A DNA stretch of 64,000 nucleotides from Actinacidiphila acididurans (lineage in GTDB: Bacteria > Actinomycetota > Actinomycetes > Streptomycetales > Streptomycetaceae): the NCBI RefSeq assembly GCF_016918855.1, contig NZ_JADKYB010000023.1, forward strand, positions 62,001 through 126,000. Reading direction: 5' to 3'. This document shows positions 10,966 to 19,735 of this stretch, piece by piece (the stretch's first letter is position 1; the number at the start of each line of letters is the position of its first letter). The notes beneath the pieces were generated by a model. That model was not told the origin of the DNA, searched no databases, and was given only the letters and a program-made list of their open reading frames with translations. Both the position numbers and the translations under genes were made by a program.

Positions 10966-11544
10966 TCACTCCTGCTTGCGGCTGACCGCTACCGCGGCCG
11001 GCCGCAACCGGCGGCCGGGTTCGCCGTAGCCGGGCCGCAGCACCCGGACGACGGTGCCCGGTGCGGTGTCCGGTTCATCCACCACGGACACCACCTCGTG
11101 CTGCTCGGGGTCGAAGGGCACGCCGGTTTCCTCGTAGCGGGGATAGCCGAGGCTTCGCAGCACCTCGACGGCCTGGTCGCGTACCGCCCGGACTCCGCTG
11201 ACAATCGCACCGGGATCGTCCGCGCCCGCGTGCGCCAGGGCCAGTTCGAGGTTGTCGACGACCGGGAGGAACGCCGCGGCCACCCTGGACCGCTCGGCCT
11301 CCCGTTCCCGGGGAAGCTCTCGGGCGTAGCGCTTGCGGAGGTTGTCGAGGTCGGCGAGAGCTCGCCGCCACCGGTCCTCCAGCTCCTCCACCTCAGGACC
11401 GCCGGGTACCGGCGCCGGCTCCTGCTCCCCGACTGCGGGAGCCGGCGCCGGCGGCTGGGGTTCGGGCGTCCGCTCGGGCGACGTCCGGCCGGGCTCGGGC
11501 GGGGAGCGGTCCTCGGCGGGAGGCGTCTGTTCCTGATCCGACAT
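10966..11544 (-). CDS. grpE: GrpE nucleotide exchange factor
   Basis: 192 residues. A Pro/Glu-rich disordered N-terminus (1-55) leads to the long helix VEELEDRWRRALADLDNLRKRYARE, the diagnostic GrpE coiled-coil dimerisation segment. The C-terminal beta-wing follows, with a GVPFDPEQHEVVSVVDEP stretch and the GTVVRVLRPGY segment. It releases ADP from DnaK. It sits 8 bp downstream of dnaK in the same operon, before dnaJ. This looks like a second, stress-linked dnaK operon: it has a type B J-protein and no hspR, unlike the main Streptomyces dnaK locus. Confidence 0.94.
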   Translation of the reverse strand: MSDQEQTPPAEDRSPPEPGRTSPERTPEPQPPAPAPAVGEQEPAPVPGGPEVEELEDRWRRALADLDNLRKRYARELPREREAERSRVAAAFLPVVDNLELALAHAGADDPGAIVSGVRAVRDQAVEVLRSLGYPRYEETGVPFDPEQHEVVSVVDEPDTAPGTVVRVLRPGYGEPGRRLRPAAVAVSRKQE

Positions 11545-11552
11545 GTCGCGCC

Positions 11553-13463
11553 TCAGCTCTTGTCGAAATCGGCGTCGATGACGTCGTCGTCGCCCCCAGG
11601 GGATCCGCCCTCGGGACCCTGACCGGGCGCCGCGCCGGGCTGGGCTCCACCACCGGCTCCGCCCGGTCCGGCGGCGTGGGCGGCCAGCGCCGCGTACATC
11701 TGCTGCAGTTCGGACGTCAGGTTCCGGGACCGTTCCGCCGACGCCTCCTCCTTGACGGCGGTACGCGCCTCGTCGATGAGCAGTCGAGCGCGCGCCTGCT
11801 CGTGCTCCGGTGCGGCGTCGCCGAGGTCGTCCAGGCGTCGCTCCACCTGGTACGCGGCGGCGTCGAGTTCGTTGCGGGCGTCGATGGCTTCGCGCAGGGC
11901 CAGGTCACTCGCGCGGTTGCTCTCGGCCTCGTTGATCATCCGCTCGACCTCGGACGGATCGAGGTTGGAGCCTTCACTGATGGTGATCGACTGCTCGGCG
12001 CCGGTGTCCCGGTCCTTGGCGCTGACCTTGAGGATGCCGTTGGCGTCGATGTCGAAGGTGACCTCGATCTGGGTCTCCCCGCGCCGGGCCGGCCGCAGGT
12101 TCTCCAGCCGGAAGCGGCCCAGCACCCTGTTGTCGGCGGCCAGTTCACGTTCGCCCTGGAGGACCACGATGTCCACGGCCGGCTGGTTGTCCTCGGCCGT
12201 CGAGAAAGTCTCGGACCGGCGGGCGGGGATCGTGGTGTTCCGCTCGATGATCTTGGTCATCACGCCGCCGGCCGTCTCGACACCGAGCGACAGCGGGGTG
12301 ACGTCCAGCAGCAGGACGTCCTTTACTTCGCCCTTGAGCACGCCGGCCTGGATGGCGGCACCCAGTGCCACGACCTCGTCGGGGTTGACGCTCATGTTCG
12401 GGTCCTTGCCGCCGGTCATCCGGCGGACCAGGCTCTGCACGGCCGGGATACGAGTGGAGCCGCCGACGAGAATGACCTCGTCGATGTCGTGGTCCGTGAC
12501 CTTGGCGTCGCCCATCGCCGTCCTGACCGGCTCCAGGCAGCGCTCCACCAGGTCAGAGGTGATCTGCTCGAAAGTGGAGCGGCGGACCGTCTCGGTGAGG
12601 TGCTTCGGCCCGGAAGCGTCCGCCGTGATGAACGGCAGGCTCACCTGGGTCTGGCTGACCGAACTCAGCTCGGTCTTCGCCTTCTCGGCCGCCTCGAACA
12701 GGCGCTGCAGAGCCTGCGGGTCCTTGCGCAGGTCGATGCCCTCGGTCTTCTGGAAACCGTCCGCCAGGTGGTCCACCAGTCGGCGGTCGAAGTCGTCACC
12801 GCCCAGGTGGGAGTCGCCTGCCGTGGCGCGGACCTCCACCACGCCGTCGCCGACGTCCAGCAGGCTGACGTCGAAGGTGCCACCGCCGAGGTCGAAAACC
12901 ATGACCGTCTCGTGGCCCTTCTTGTCCAGCCCGTAGGCCAGCGCCGCGGCGGTCGGCTCGTTGATGATCCGCAGGACTTCGAGGCCGGCGATCCTCCCGG
13001 CGTCCTTGGTGGCCTGGCGCTGGGCATCGTTGAAGTACGCCGGTACGGTGATGACCGCCTCGGTCACCTTCTCGCCCAGTGCCTTCCCGGCATCGTCGGC
13101 CAGCTTGCGCAGCACCTGCGCGCTGATCTCCTCCGGCGCGTACTGCCTGCCCTTCACCTCGAAACGGGCCACCCCGCCGGGCCCCTCGACCACGTCGAAG
13201 GAGACCGCCTTGGCCTCGTCGGAGATCTCACCGTAGCGACGGCCGATGAACCGCTTCGCGGAGGTGATGGTGCCTTTGGGGTTGAGGATCGACTGCCGGC
13301 GCGCCAGCTGTCCCACCAGCCGCTCGCCGTCATCGGAGAAGGCGACCACCGACGGGGTCGTCCTTGACCCCTCCGCGTTCGGGACGACGGTGGGCTCACC
13401 GCCCTCCCAGACGGCGATGACCGAGTTGGTGGTACCGAGATCGATGCCTACTGCCTTCGCCAT
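11553..13463 (-). CDS. dnaK: Molecular chaperone DnaK (Hsp70)
   Basis: 636 residues. It begins MAKAVGIDLGTTNSVIAVWE with the first phosphate loop. The ATPase domain (to about 375) contains VFDLGGGTFDVS and VGGSTRIPAVQ; the substrate domain contains DVTPLSLGVETAGG; and the C-terminal lid ends in a Gly-rich acidic tail (GGDDDVIDADFD). It refolds or holds clients in ATP cycles with GrpE and DnaJ. ATG 13463 with GGAGGAG upstream is used; open sequence beyond it to 13784 is not Hsp70-like. First gene of the chaperone operon and divergent from the PucR-type regulator. Confidence 0.96.
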   Translation of the reverse strand: MAKAVGIDLGTTNSVIAVWEGGEPTVVPNAEGSRTTPSVVAFSDDGERLVGQLARRQSILNPKGTITSAKRFIGRRYGEISDEAKAVSFDVVEGPGGVARFEVKGRQYAPEEISAQVLRKLADDAGKALGEKVTEAVITVPAYFNDAQRQATKDAGRIAGLEVLRIINEPTAAALAYGLDKKGHETVMVFDLGGGTFDVSLLDVGDGVVEVRATAGDSHLGGDDFDRRLVDHLADGFQKTEGIDLRKDPQALQRLFEAAEKAKTELSSVSQTQVSLPFITADASGPKHLTETVRRSTFEQITSDLVERCLEPVRTAMGDAKVTDHDIDEVILVGGSTRIPAVQSLVRRMTGGKDPNMSVNPDEVVALGAAIQAGVLKGEVKDVLLLDVTPLSLGVETAGGVMTKIIERNTTIPARRSETFSTAEDNQPAVDIVVLQGERELAADNRVLGRFRLENLRPARRGETQIEVTFDIDANGILKVSAKDRDTGAEQSITISEGSNLDPSEVERMINEAESNRASDLALREAIDARNELDAAAYQVERRLDDLGDAAPEHEQARARLLIDEARTAVKEEASAERSRNLTSELQQMYAALAAHAAGPGGAGGGAQPGAAPGQGPEGGSPGGDDDVIDADFDKS

Positions 13464-13605
13464 GGGAATCTCCTCCGTCGCGACGCGGGACCGGCCGATC
13501 GGCGCGCTGCCGGGCGCCGGAGCCGGCCACACCGCACCTTTCGCCAGCCTCCCGCGGCAAGCCGCGTGCTTACTCGCCCCGGCGGGACCAATCCGCACCG
13601 CCGTT

Positions 13606-13623
13606 CCCGTCCGCCAGGACGGG
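13606..13623. promoter_or_regulatory. Inverted repeat between dnaK and the PucR regulator
   Basis: Perfect 7-bp inverted repeat CCCGTCC-GCCA-GGACGGG, 143 bp upstream of the dnaK start and 89 bp upstream of the regulator start. It is a candidate regulator-binding site. No HspR HAIR element or CIRCE element was found in the 248-bp gap. Confidence 0.35.
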
Positions 13624-13711
13624 GGCACGGCACGGCTCTCAGGTGAAACCCCGAGCTGAGCGGCGTAGCGTGAAGGTTTGAAGGCGCTGTCGAGCCGCGA
13701 ATGGACCTGCG

Positions 13712-15565
13712 ATGGACGCTGCTCCCTTGCCGACGGCCGGCCCCGACCACCACATCCCGCAGTTGGAGGCCGCACAACACGCACTGCTACGGCTGGTGAC
13801 GGTCATGCTCGACGGCGACGACGAGCGCGAAGTGCTGTGGGGGGCAATGGCGGCGATCGCCGCCACCGGCCCTTTCACCGCTGAAGCGGCGTACGCCGTG
13901 CACGACGGTCTGGCGCGGCGATGCCCGCCGTCCCGGGTGGCTGCCTCCACCGCCGTCAAGCAGGGGAGCGCGGCGGCGTCGGAGCCGGCGGAGGCGGACC
14001 CCACCGGCGAACCCGCGGCTGAAGCGCCCGCCGCCGAAGAGGTGGCCGCCGACCGGCTCGACCGGCGGATCAGCGCTCTGGACGGCTACAGCCGGCACCT
14101 GCACGAGCCTGGCGGGCTGTGGGTACAAGCCATCGCGTTGCGGTACCGGGACCACTGCTTCGGCTATCTCGTCGTCCGGTCCCCGACCGCACCCTCTGCC
14201 GAGGAGACCGCCCTGACCGACCTGCTCGCGCAGCAGACCGGGATCGCCCTCGCGCGCCTCACCGGGAGCCGAGGAGAGCCGGCCCGCGCCGGCCCGGAGA
14301 GCTCGCCGGGCATCGGGGACCTGCCGGGAACCGGGAGCAGATCGCCCACCGCCGGCCCGGGCGCGAGCGTGTCCGCCCTGACCTCGCGACTCGCCCTCCA
14401 CGACGCGCTCTCCCGTGCCGCCGCCTCCGGCAGAGGCGAGGCCGGAATCCTGCAGATCCTGCACGACAACACGGGATTCGCGGCCCGCACCGAGGACCGC
14501 TTCGGCAACCCGCGGGCCTGGGCAGGCCCCGGCCGGAACGAACCACGGAGAGGACCCGGCGGCGGACCGCCCCCAGGACCGGAGAACCGGCGCCAGGATG
14601 CCTTGATGCACAGCGCGCGACGCCGGCCCGGCGCCGTCCGGGACCGGGACCGGCTGGTCGTCCCCATCCAGATGGCCGGAGATCTGCTCGGCGTGATCGC
14701 ACTGGTCGATCCGAACCGGCGAGCCACGGAAACGGACAGCTCGGCGCTCGAACAGGCCGCTCTGGTGCTGGCTCCCCTGCTCTCCCATGAGCGCAAACTG
14801 GCCGAGCTGGAGCCCCATCTGCGCCGCGACCTCGTCAACCGGCTGATCGCGGGTGAGGCGACCAACGACGTCTTCACCCAGGCGGCAGCCCTGGGCCACG
14901 ACCTGCACCGGCCGCACAAGGCCGCCGTACTGGAGTGGCCCGGAACGACCGAGAGGGCCGCACTCGGCGACGCGGTGGCACGGGCGGCCCGGCGGCTGCA
15001 CCGGGACGTGCTCGTCGGCTCTCGCGGCGCGACCACCGTCGTCCTGGAGGCCGACGAGGACCGGCGTGATCCGGGAGGCGAGCTGTACAGGGCCGTTTCG
15101 GACGAACTCGGCACCAGAGCCGGCTCGATGGGGGTCGGCGGCCGCTGCGACGTCTTCACCGAACTGCCGCACTCCTACGATGAGGCGGTCCGTGCCCTCA
15201 CCGTCCGCCGCCGTTCTCAGGACCCGAACGGCAGCACCAGCTTCGAGGACCTGGGCCTGTGCCGCATGATGGGCTCGGGCGAAGGCGCACGGGAAGCCGA
15301 CCGCTTCGTCCGCGAATGGCTGGGACTGCTGCTGGACTACGACTCCCACCACCACACCGAGCTGGTGACGACACTCGCGCACTATCTGGAGAGCGGCTGC
15401 AGTTACGACACGACCTCCGAGACGCTCCTCATTCACCGCAGCACCGTCCGCTACCGCCTCCAGCGCATCCGCGAGATCACCGGTCACGACCTCGGCGCCG
15501 TCGAGACGCGCCTCAACCTGCACATCGCCACCCGCATCCGCAACGTGCTCGACGCACCACGCTGA
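13712..15565 (+). CDS. GAF-domain PucR family transcriptional regulator
   Basis: 617 residues. The N-terminal half holds two GAF-like parts: about 85-165 (LWVQAIALRYRDHCFGYLVV...) and a second about 215-345 (RDRDRLVVPIQMAGDLLGVIALVD). These are followed by a CdaR/GGDEF-like middle region and the diagnostic C-terminal PucR helix-turn-helix (about 555-610), with LAHYLESGCSYDTTSETLLIHRSTVRYRLQRI. It is read away from dnaK across a 248-bp gap, so it may control the chaperone operon as well as itself. GAF domains suggest a small-molecule or redox signal; no haem or Fe-S cysteine cluster is obvious. The protein is long for the family because of a Pro/Gly-rich linker at about 180-300. Confidence 0.85.
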   Translation: MDAAPLPTAGPDHHIPQLEAAQHALLRLVTVMLDGDDEREVLWGAMAAIAATGPFTAEAAYAVHDGLARRCPPSRVAASTAVKQGSAAASEPAEADPTGEPAAEAPAAEEVAADRLDRRISALDGYSRHLHEPGGLWVQAIALRYRDHCFGYLVVRSPTAPSAEETALTDLLAQQTGIALARLTGSRGEPARAGPESSPGIGDLPGTGSRSPTAGPGASVSALTSRLALHDALSRAAASGRGEAGILQILHDNTGFAARTEDRFGNPRAWAGPGRNEPRRGPGGGPPPGPENRRQDALMHSARRRPGAVRDRDRLVVPIQMAGDLLGVIALVDPNRRATETDSSALEQAALVLAPLLSHERKLAELEPHLRRDLVNRLIAGEATNDVFTQAAALGHDLHRPHKAAVLEWPGTTERAALGDAVARAARRLHRDVLVGSRGATTVVLEADEDRRDPGGELYRAVSDELGTRAGSMGVGGRCDVFTELPHSYDEAVRALTVRRRSQDPNGSTSFEDLGLCRMMGSGEGAREADRFVREWLGLLLDYDSHHHTELVTTLAHYLESGCSYDTTSETLLIHRSTVRYRLQRIREITGHDLGAVETRLNLHIATRIRNVLDAPR

Positions 15566-15658
15566 GCTCGATGGGCCCTCCGGGCCGAGGCCGGCTGTTG
15601 CCCGACACGTCCGCACGGCGGCAATCCAGGCCGGAGACATGGCATAAATTGCCCTGCA

Positions 15659-16741
15659 ATGAGTACGGACAACCCGGAACCGACAGGTACGGCGGAGACT
15701 CCTCGGCCCGATGTCCTTCTGATGGCTGATCCAGGGTGGCCGACCGAGGTGGCCGCGCGGCTGAAGGAAGACCTCGTCGTTCTGCTCGCGGACATGTCGG
15801 CCGACGTGGACTGGCAGATCACGGTGGAATCGAGTCCCTTGGGAGTGGTCGCGCAGAGCGACCTGCCCCTGATGGTGCAGGCGCTCAATCAACGTCTACA
15901 GGGGCGGACCTGGGACCTGGCGGTGTTCCTCACCGACCTGCCCTACCGGGACCAGGCCCGGCCCCTTGTCGCGATGTTGAGTCCTTCGGACCGCATCGCC
16001 CTGCTCTCTCTGCCGTCCCTGGGCCTGTTCCGCGTCTCCCGTCGCGTTCGCGATGCCACGCTGGGCGTCATCACCGAACTGCTCCCCGAGGGATCAGGCG
16101 GGACCCCGGTTCCCGGACGGATCCAGTACGCGGGCCAGCGGCGGAATTACGTTCTACCCGGGGCGAGGGGCCGGTTGCGGCTCCTGTCGGGAATGGTCCG
16201 GGCCAACAGGCCCTGGCTGCTCTTCCCCGGCCTGTCCCGCGCCCTCGCAGGCGTCTTCGCCACTGCTGCGTTCGGACTGATCAGTAGCGACGTGTGGTCG
16301 GTCAGCCTGCACCTGGACGCTGTTCACGACGCCGTGTTGATGTTCGCGTCCATCGCTGCCCTGGTCACCTGGCTCATCGTCGACCACGAACTGTGGGAAC
16401 GGCCCAGCGGCGAGATCGCCCGGCAGCGCGCGGCCCTGTACAACGCAGCCACAGTGCTCACCCTTTACATCGGGATCGCCTGCCTGTACGCCGCGCTGTA
16501 CATTCTCGTCATCCTCACGGCGGTGTTCGTACTCACTCCTGAAGCGCTGAGTCCCGTGATCCGACACGACCCGAGCGCCGGTTATTACCTGTCCCTGGCG
16601 TGGTTCATCACGTCCATGGGGACCGTGGGCGGCGCGCTGGGCGTCGGACTTGAGGATGACAACGCGGTCCGCCAGGCGGCCTACGGTGAGCGCCAGCGGC
16701 AGAGCCAGCGCCAGGACACCGATTGGCCGGGAGCCGGCTGA
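15659..16741 (+). CDS. Membrane protein of unknown function
   Basis: 360 residues, family not recognised. The first 170 residues are soluble and look like a nucleotide-binding or alpha/beta domain (PDVLLMADPGWPTEVAARL; WDLAVFLTDLPYRDQARPLVAML). The C-terminal half has about five hydrophobic segments between residues 190 and 330 (PGLSRALAGVFATAAFGLIS, VLMFASIAALVTWLIV, YIGIACLYAALYILVILTAVF, YYLSLAWFITSMGTVGGALG). It may insert a cytosolic sensing domain on a membrane anchor. It follows the PucR gene by 93 bp on the same strand and precedes acetate kinase, so it may belong to the same stress group. Confidence 0.75.
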   Translation: MSTDNPEPTGTAETPRPDVLLMADPGWPTEVAARLKEDLVVLLADMSADVDWQITVESSPLGVVAQSDLPLMVQALNQRLQGRTWDLAVFLTDLPYRDQARPLVAMLSPSDRIALLSLPSLGLFRVSRRVRDATLGVITELLPEGSGGTPVPGRIQYAGQRRNYVLPGARGRLRLLSGMVRANRPWLLFPGLSRALAGVFATAAFGLISSDVWSVSLHLDAVHDAVLMFASIAALVTWLIVDHELWERPSGEIARQRAALYNAATVLTLYIGIACLYAALYILVILTAVFVLTPEALSPVIRHDPSAGYYLSLAWFITSMGTVGGALGVGLEDDNAVRQAAYGERQRQSQRQDTDWPGAG

Positions 16742-16846
16742 GCCACTCTCAATGGGCACGGTGATGCGGGGGCGCCGAATCGGCACCGCTCCTTTCCTCG
16801 CAGCGGCAGCCGGGGAAAAGCGGGGCAAGCATCACATAACCGGGTA

Positions 16847-16871
16847 GCGTCAGAGAAGGGGCTACTGACGC
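16847..16871. promoter_or_regulatory. Inverted repeat upstream of acetate kinase
   Basis: GCGTCAG at 16847-16853 and CTGACGC at 16865-16871 form a perfect 7-bp inverted repeat with an 11-nt spacer, ending 40 bp before the acetate kinase start. It could be an operator or a leader hairpin. The surrounding CATAACC/GTAGCG region may contain the promoter. Confidence 0.35.
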
Positions 16872-16911
16872 GGCGGGGCCGATGGCCGACCCGACCCGCG
16901 AGGAGGCAACG

Positions 16912-18048
16912 ATGGATCCCAGCGCGTCTTCCAGGGAGTGTGTTCTGGTACTCGACGCCGGCTCCTCAAGTCTGCACATCACCCTGTTCGGGGCGGATGC
17001 CACACAGATTGCCAGTCACGACGCCGAGAGGCCGCCGGGGCCTGAAACGGTACAGGCCTTGCGCGACTTCCTGGCCACTGTGCCCACGCCATCCGCCGTA
17101 GGACATCGCCTCGTTCACGGTGGCCCGCGTCTGACGGAGCACACTCTGATCGACGGACCGGTGCGCGCGTTGCTGGAGGAGGCCGCGCCTCTGTCACCCC
17201 TGCACGTGCCCCCCGCACTCGCCGTCGTAGACGCTGCCCGTGAGCTGCTGCCCGACATTCCCCACGTCGCCTGTTTCGACACGGCCTTCCACGCGGAGCT
17301 GCCTGCCGCCGCCTATCAGTACGCGGTCCCTGAGCAGTGGCGCGTTCAGTACGGGTTGCGCCGCTACGGCTTTCACGGTCTCTCCTACACCTGGTCCCTG
17401 GCGCGCACTGCCGACGTGCTGGACCGCGCCGCCGGAGCCCTCCACGTCGTCATCGCCCACCTGGGCGGCGGCTGCTCGGCCTGCGCCGTGCGCAACGGCC
17501 GCAGCGTGGACACGACCATGGGACTGACTCCGTTGGAGGGGCTGGTGATGAGCCGTCGCAGCGGCAGCATCGATCCGGGAGCCCTTGTGTGGCTGCAACG
17601 TCAACACGGACTGAGCGCGAAGGAGATCGAGGAGACACTCCAACGGCGCTCCGGTCTGCTCGGCCTCTCGGGCACCTCAGGGGACACGCGTGACCTCGTG
17701 CGCGCGCGTGCCAAAGGAGACGCGTCCGCCCGGGGCGCTCTGGCCGCCTTCGTCCACAGCTGCTGCCGCGGCATCGCAGCGATGGCTGCCTCCTTGGACC
17801 ACCTCGACGCTCTGGTCTTCACCGGCGAAATCGGCGAGGACCAGCCCGAGGTGCGCGAGGAAATCTGCACGCGCCTGTCCGTCCTGGGAGTACGCGGCGG
17901 GCTGTCCGTCCCCTCGGAGAAGGAGCTGCGCGAGGACGGAGCGCGCAGGATCGACGCACCGGGCACGGGCGCGCCGGTTGTCGTTGTCGCCACCGGGGAG
18001 ACTCAGCAGATCGCCGCGGAAACGCGCCGCGCGCTCATCCGCCGTTAG
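16912..18048 (+). CDS. ackA: Acetate/propionate kinase family protein
   Basis: 378 residues, close to the usual 390-400. It interconverts acetyl phosphate and acetate with ATP/ADP. Visible are VLDAGSSSLHITLF (family normally NxGSSS-K), GHRLVHGG, the CFDTAFH motif with the catalytic Asp, YGFHGLSY and HLGGGCSACAV. Two changes stand out: the usual NCGSSS is DAGSSS and the following Lys is His, so catalytic efficiency may differ from classic AckA. GAGGAGG 5 nt upstream supports ATG 16912. No phosphotransacetylase gene is adjacent. The stop overlaps the convergent DUF2267 stop. Linked to the stress genes rather than to central metabolism. Confidence 0.85.
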   Translation: MDPSASSRECVLVLDAGSSSLHITLFGADATQIASHDAERPPGPETVQALRDFLATVPTPSAVGHRLVHGGPRLTEHTLIDGPVRALLEEAAPLSPLHVPPALAVVDAARELLPDIPHVACFDTAFHAELPAAAYQYAVPEQWRVQYGLRRYGFHGLSYTWSLARTADVLDRAAGALHVVIAHLGGGCSACAVRNGRSVDTTMGLTPLEGLVMSRRSGSIDPGALVWLQRQHGLSAKEIEETLQRRSGLLGLSGTSGDTRDLVRARAKGDASARGALAAFVHSCCRGIAAMAASLDHLDALVFTGEIGEDQPEVREEICTRLSVLGVRGGLSVPSEKELREDGARRIDAPGTGAPVVVVATGETQQIAAETRRALIRR

Positions 18049-18479
18049 GACTGCGGCAGGATGGCGGCCAGGGAAGCGGGAAAAACGGCCTTCAGGTCCT
18101 CCCACTCCCCGCCGCTGACGTACTGCTGCAGCGCCATGAGGACCGTACGTGCCAACTGCTCGGTGTCACCTTCGATTGCATAGGGGAAATTTTCTCGGAC
18201 GCGTGCGAAAAATTCTTGCTTGCTCATCTTCAACGGTGCTTCCGAGGGCTTCCACCCGTCGTAGTAGACGCCCCGCACCAACGTCGGCAGCTGCGCACCG
18301 AATTGGACGCACTCCTCCACCGTCAAGCGATCCCGAACCGGGTGCAGCACCGCCCGCAGGGCGGCGTAAGACTGCTTCCGGCGGTCCTTGGGCCACCCGT
18401 AGGCGTGCTCGATCTCCTTGAGGACGTGATTCGCCTTGTCCACCATAATGTCGAACGAAGAGAAACCTGTGTCTACCAT
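18045..18479 (-). CDS. DUF2267 domain protein
   Basis: 144 residues, matching the DUF2267 family of small helical proteins common in actinobacterial and proteobacterial stress islands. Visible blocks are YGWPKDRRKQSYAALRAVLHPVRDRLTVEE, AQLPTLVRGVYYDGWKP and FFARVRENF. Function unknown. ATG 18479 follows a GGAAGGA stretch 7 nt upstream. Its TAA and the acetate kinase TAG share the bases TTAG, so the two convergent genes overlap by 4 bp. Confidence 0.83.
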   Translation of the reverse strand: MVDTGFSSFDIMVDKANHVLKEIEHAYGWPKDRRKQSYAALRAVLHPVRDRLTVEECVQFGAQLPTLVRGVYYDGWKPSEAPLKMSKQEFFARVRENFPYAIEGDTEQLARTVLMALQQYVSGGEWEDLKAVFPASLAAILPQS

Positions 18480-18714
18480 CTTGTGATCCTTCCGCTGCCT
18501 TGGGGTGGAGCGGGCTTGTGGGCCGCAGGTGTCCGTTCCGGCTGAAGACGAGAGCACCGAAACAGGCCGCGGCAGCGTGAATCGCGGCCGCGGTTGTGAG
18601 TCATTCCCGCAGCACCCCGGAACATCAGATCAATGGATGAGCCGTTTGTCCTCACAGGCGAGGCGAACGGGTGCATCCGTCTTCGCAGGAGCTGTGGCTC
18701 CGGCGAGCCATCCG

Positions 18715-19431
18715 TCAATGGAGAATGCTCACAGCGCGGGCGATCACCAGGAGTGAGGTCACCAAGGCGGCGATGGCTTGCACGCCCATCATCACCTTGG
18801 CCCGAGTGGACAGCGGCATGGTGTCCGTAGGGCTGAAGGCAGTCGAGTTCGTCACGGAGACGTACAGGTAATCGATCAGGACGGGCATCCAGTCCGATGT
18901 GGCGCTGGCGCCGTCCGCGACTTCCTGAACCGCGTCGTCGTCCTCGTCCTGGGGGAAGCGGAAGTCCGCCAACGGCAGGTCGGCGCGCCGGGCCTGGGTG
19001 CGGACGACGGGGCCGCCCCGGTCCAGTTCCCAGTACGCCAGACCGAAGACGATGATGTTGGTGAGCCAGACCTGCAACGCGGCCACCAACAGGGCACGCC
19101 CGTTCTTCACTCCGGCATAGACCAGGTCGTGGATCAAGATGCCGAGGGCGACCAGATTGCTTGCGGCGATGACCATCACGAGCGTCAGCGACAGGACACG
19201 GAGTACCTTGCTCTGCCGTGTCAACCGTTTGGGGTTGACCGCGATGAGCGGTACGAGCAGCAACATTTCCAGCGCAGGCAGCACATAGCGCGGTGCGACC
19301 AGTAGCCGTTGCGGCAGGCCCACGTAGAGAGCGATTGCGGAGAGGATCGCGATCACACCGGGCAAGCGGGCCTCTCCACGGCGCTCGTGTCGGGGACGCC
19401 TGGTCCGGGCATGAGCGAGCCTGTGCGTCAT
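18715..19431 (-). CDS. DUF1345-like membrane protein
   Basis: 238 residues. Four to five hydrophobic segments are present: GVIAILSAIALYVGL, PALEMLLLVPLIAV, VLSLTLVMVIAASNLVALGILI, LVAALQVWLTNIIVFGLAYW and the C-terminal MGVQAIAALVTSLLVIARAV. A loop near residues 165-200 is acidic (FPQDEDDDAVQEVADG), followed by DYLYVSVTNSTAFSPTDTMPLS, a motif typical of DUF1345 proteins and reminiscent of ion-channel pore regions. Function unknown. ATG 19431 is preferred; GTG 19479 would add 16 polar residues. It is divergent from the FUSC gene. Confidence 0.75.
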   Translation of the reverse strand: MTHRLAHARTRRPRHERRGEARLPGVIAILSAIALYVGLPQRLLVAPRYVLPALEMLLLVPLIAVNPKRLTRQSKVLRVLSLTLVMVIAASNLVALGILIHDLVYAGVKNGRALLVAALQVWLTNIIVFGLAYWELDRGGPVVRTQARRADLPLADFRFPQDEDDDAVQEVADGASATSDWMPVLIDYLYVSVTNSTAFSPTDTMPLSTRAKVMMGVQAIAALVTSLLVIARAVSILH

Positions 19432-19735
19432 CGCCTGCGTCCCTTTCGTCGGCCGTTGCCCGCTGTGGCTCAACTTCACTGGAGTTTGATGACCGGTGAC
19501 TCAAAGGCTCCGACGGAACCGGCCGGCTCGCCCCCCGAATCGACAGGAAACCCGGCCGGGCACCCCGGTGTCGCCTACCCCCTTCGACTGCTGCAAGGCC
19601 TCTGGCGGGCATGCCGGATCGCCCATCCGGACGACATCGAACCGCGGCCGCTCGGGCTGAACGCGTAGCGCCGCGGCTGTCACCGTCGGCTCAGCCGACG
19701 CGACCCCGCAGGATGTTCCGGTTAGGCTCCCACCC
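19432..19735. other. Divergent intergenic region
   Basis: 304 bp between the DUF1345 and FUSC starts. It must hold both promoters. No strong palindrome, repeat or RNA-like structure was recognised. Confidence 0.4.

Noticed and set aside
11676..13367. Plus-strand open frames across dnaK
   Set aside because: Antisense shadow of the clear Hsp70 gene.
13464..13711. HspR HAIR or HrcA CIRCE element at dnaK
   Set aside because: Neither the CTTGAGT-N7-ACTCAAG nor the TTAGCACTC-N9 pattern is present.
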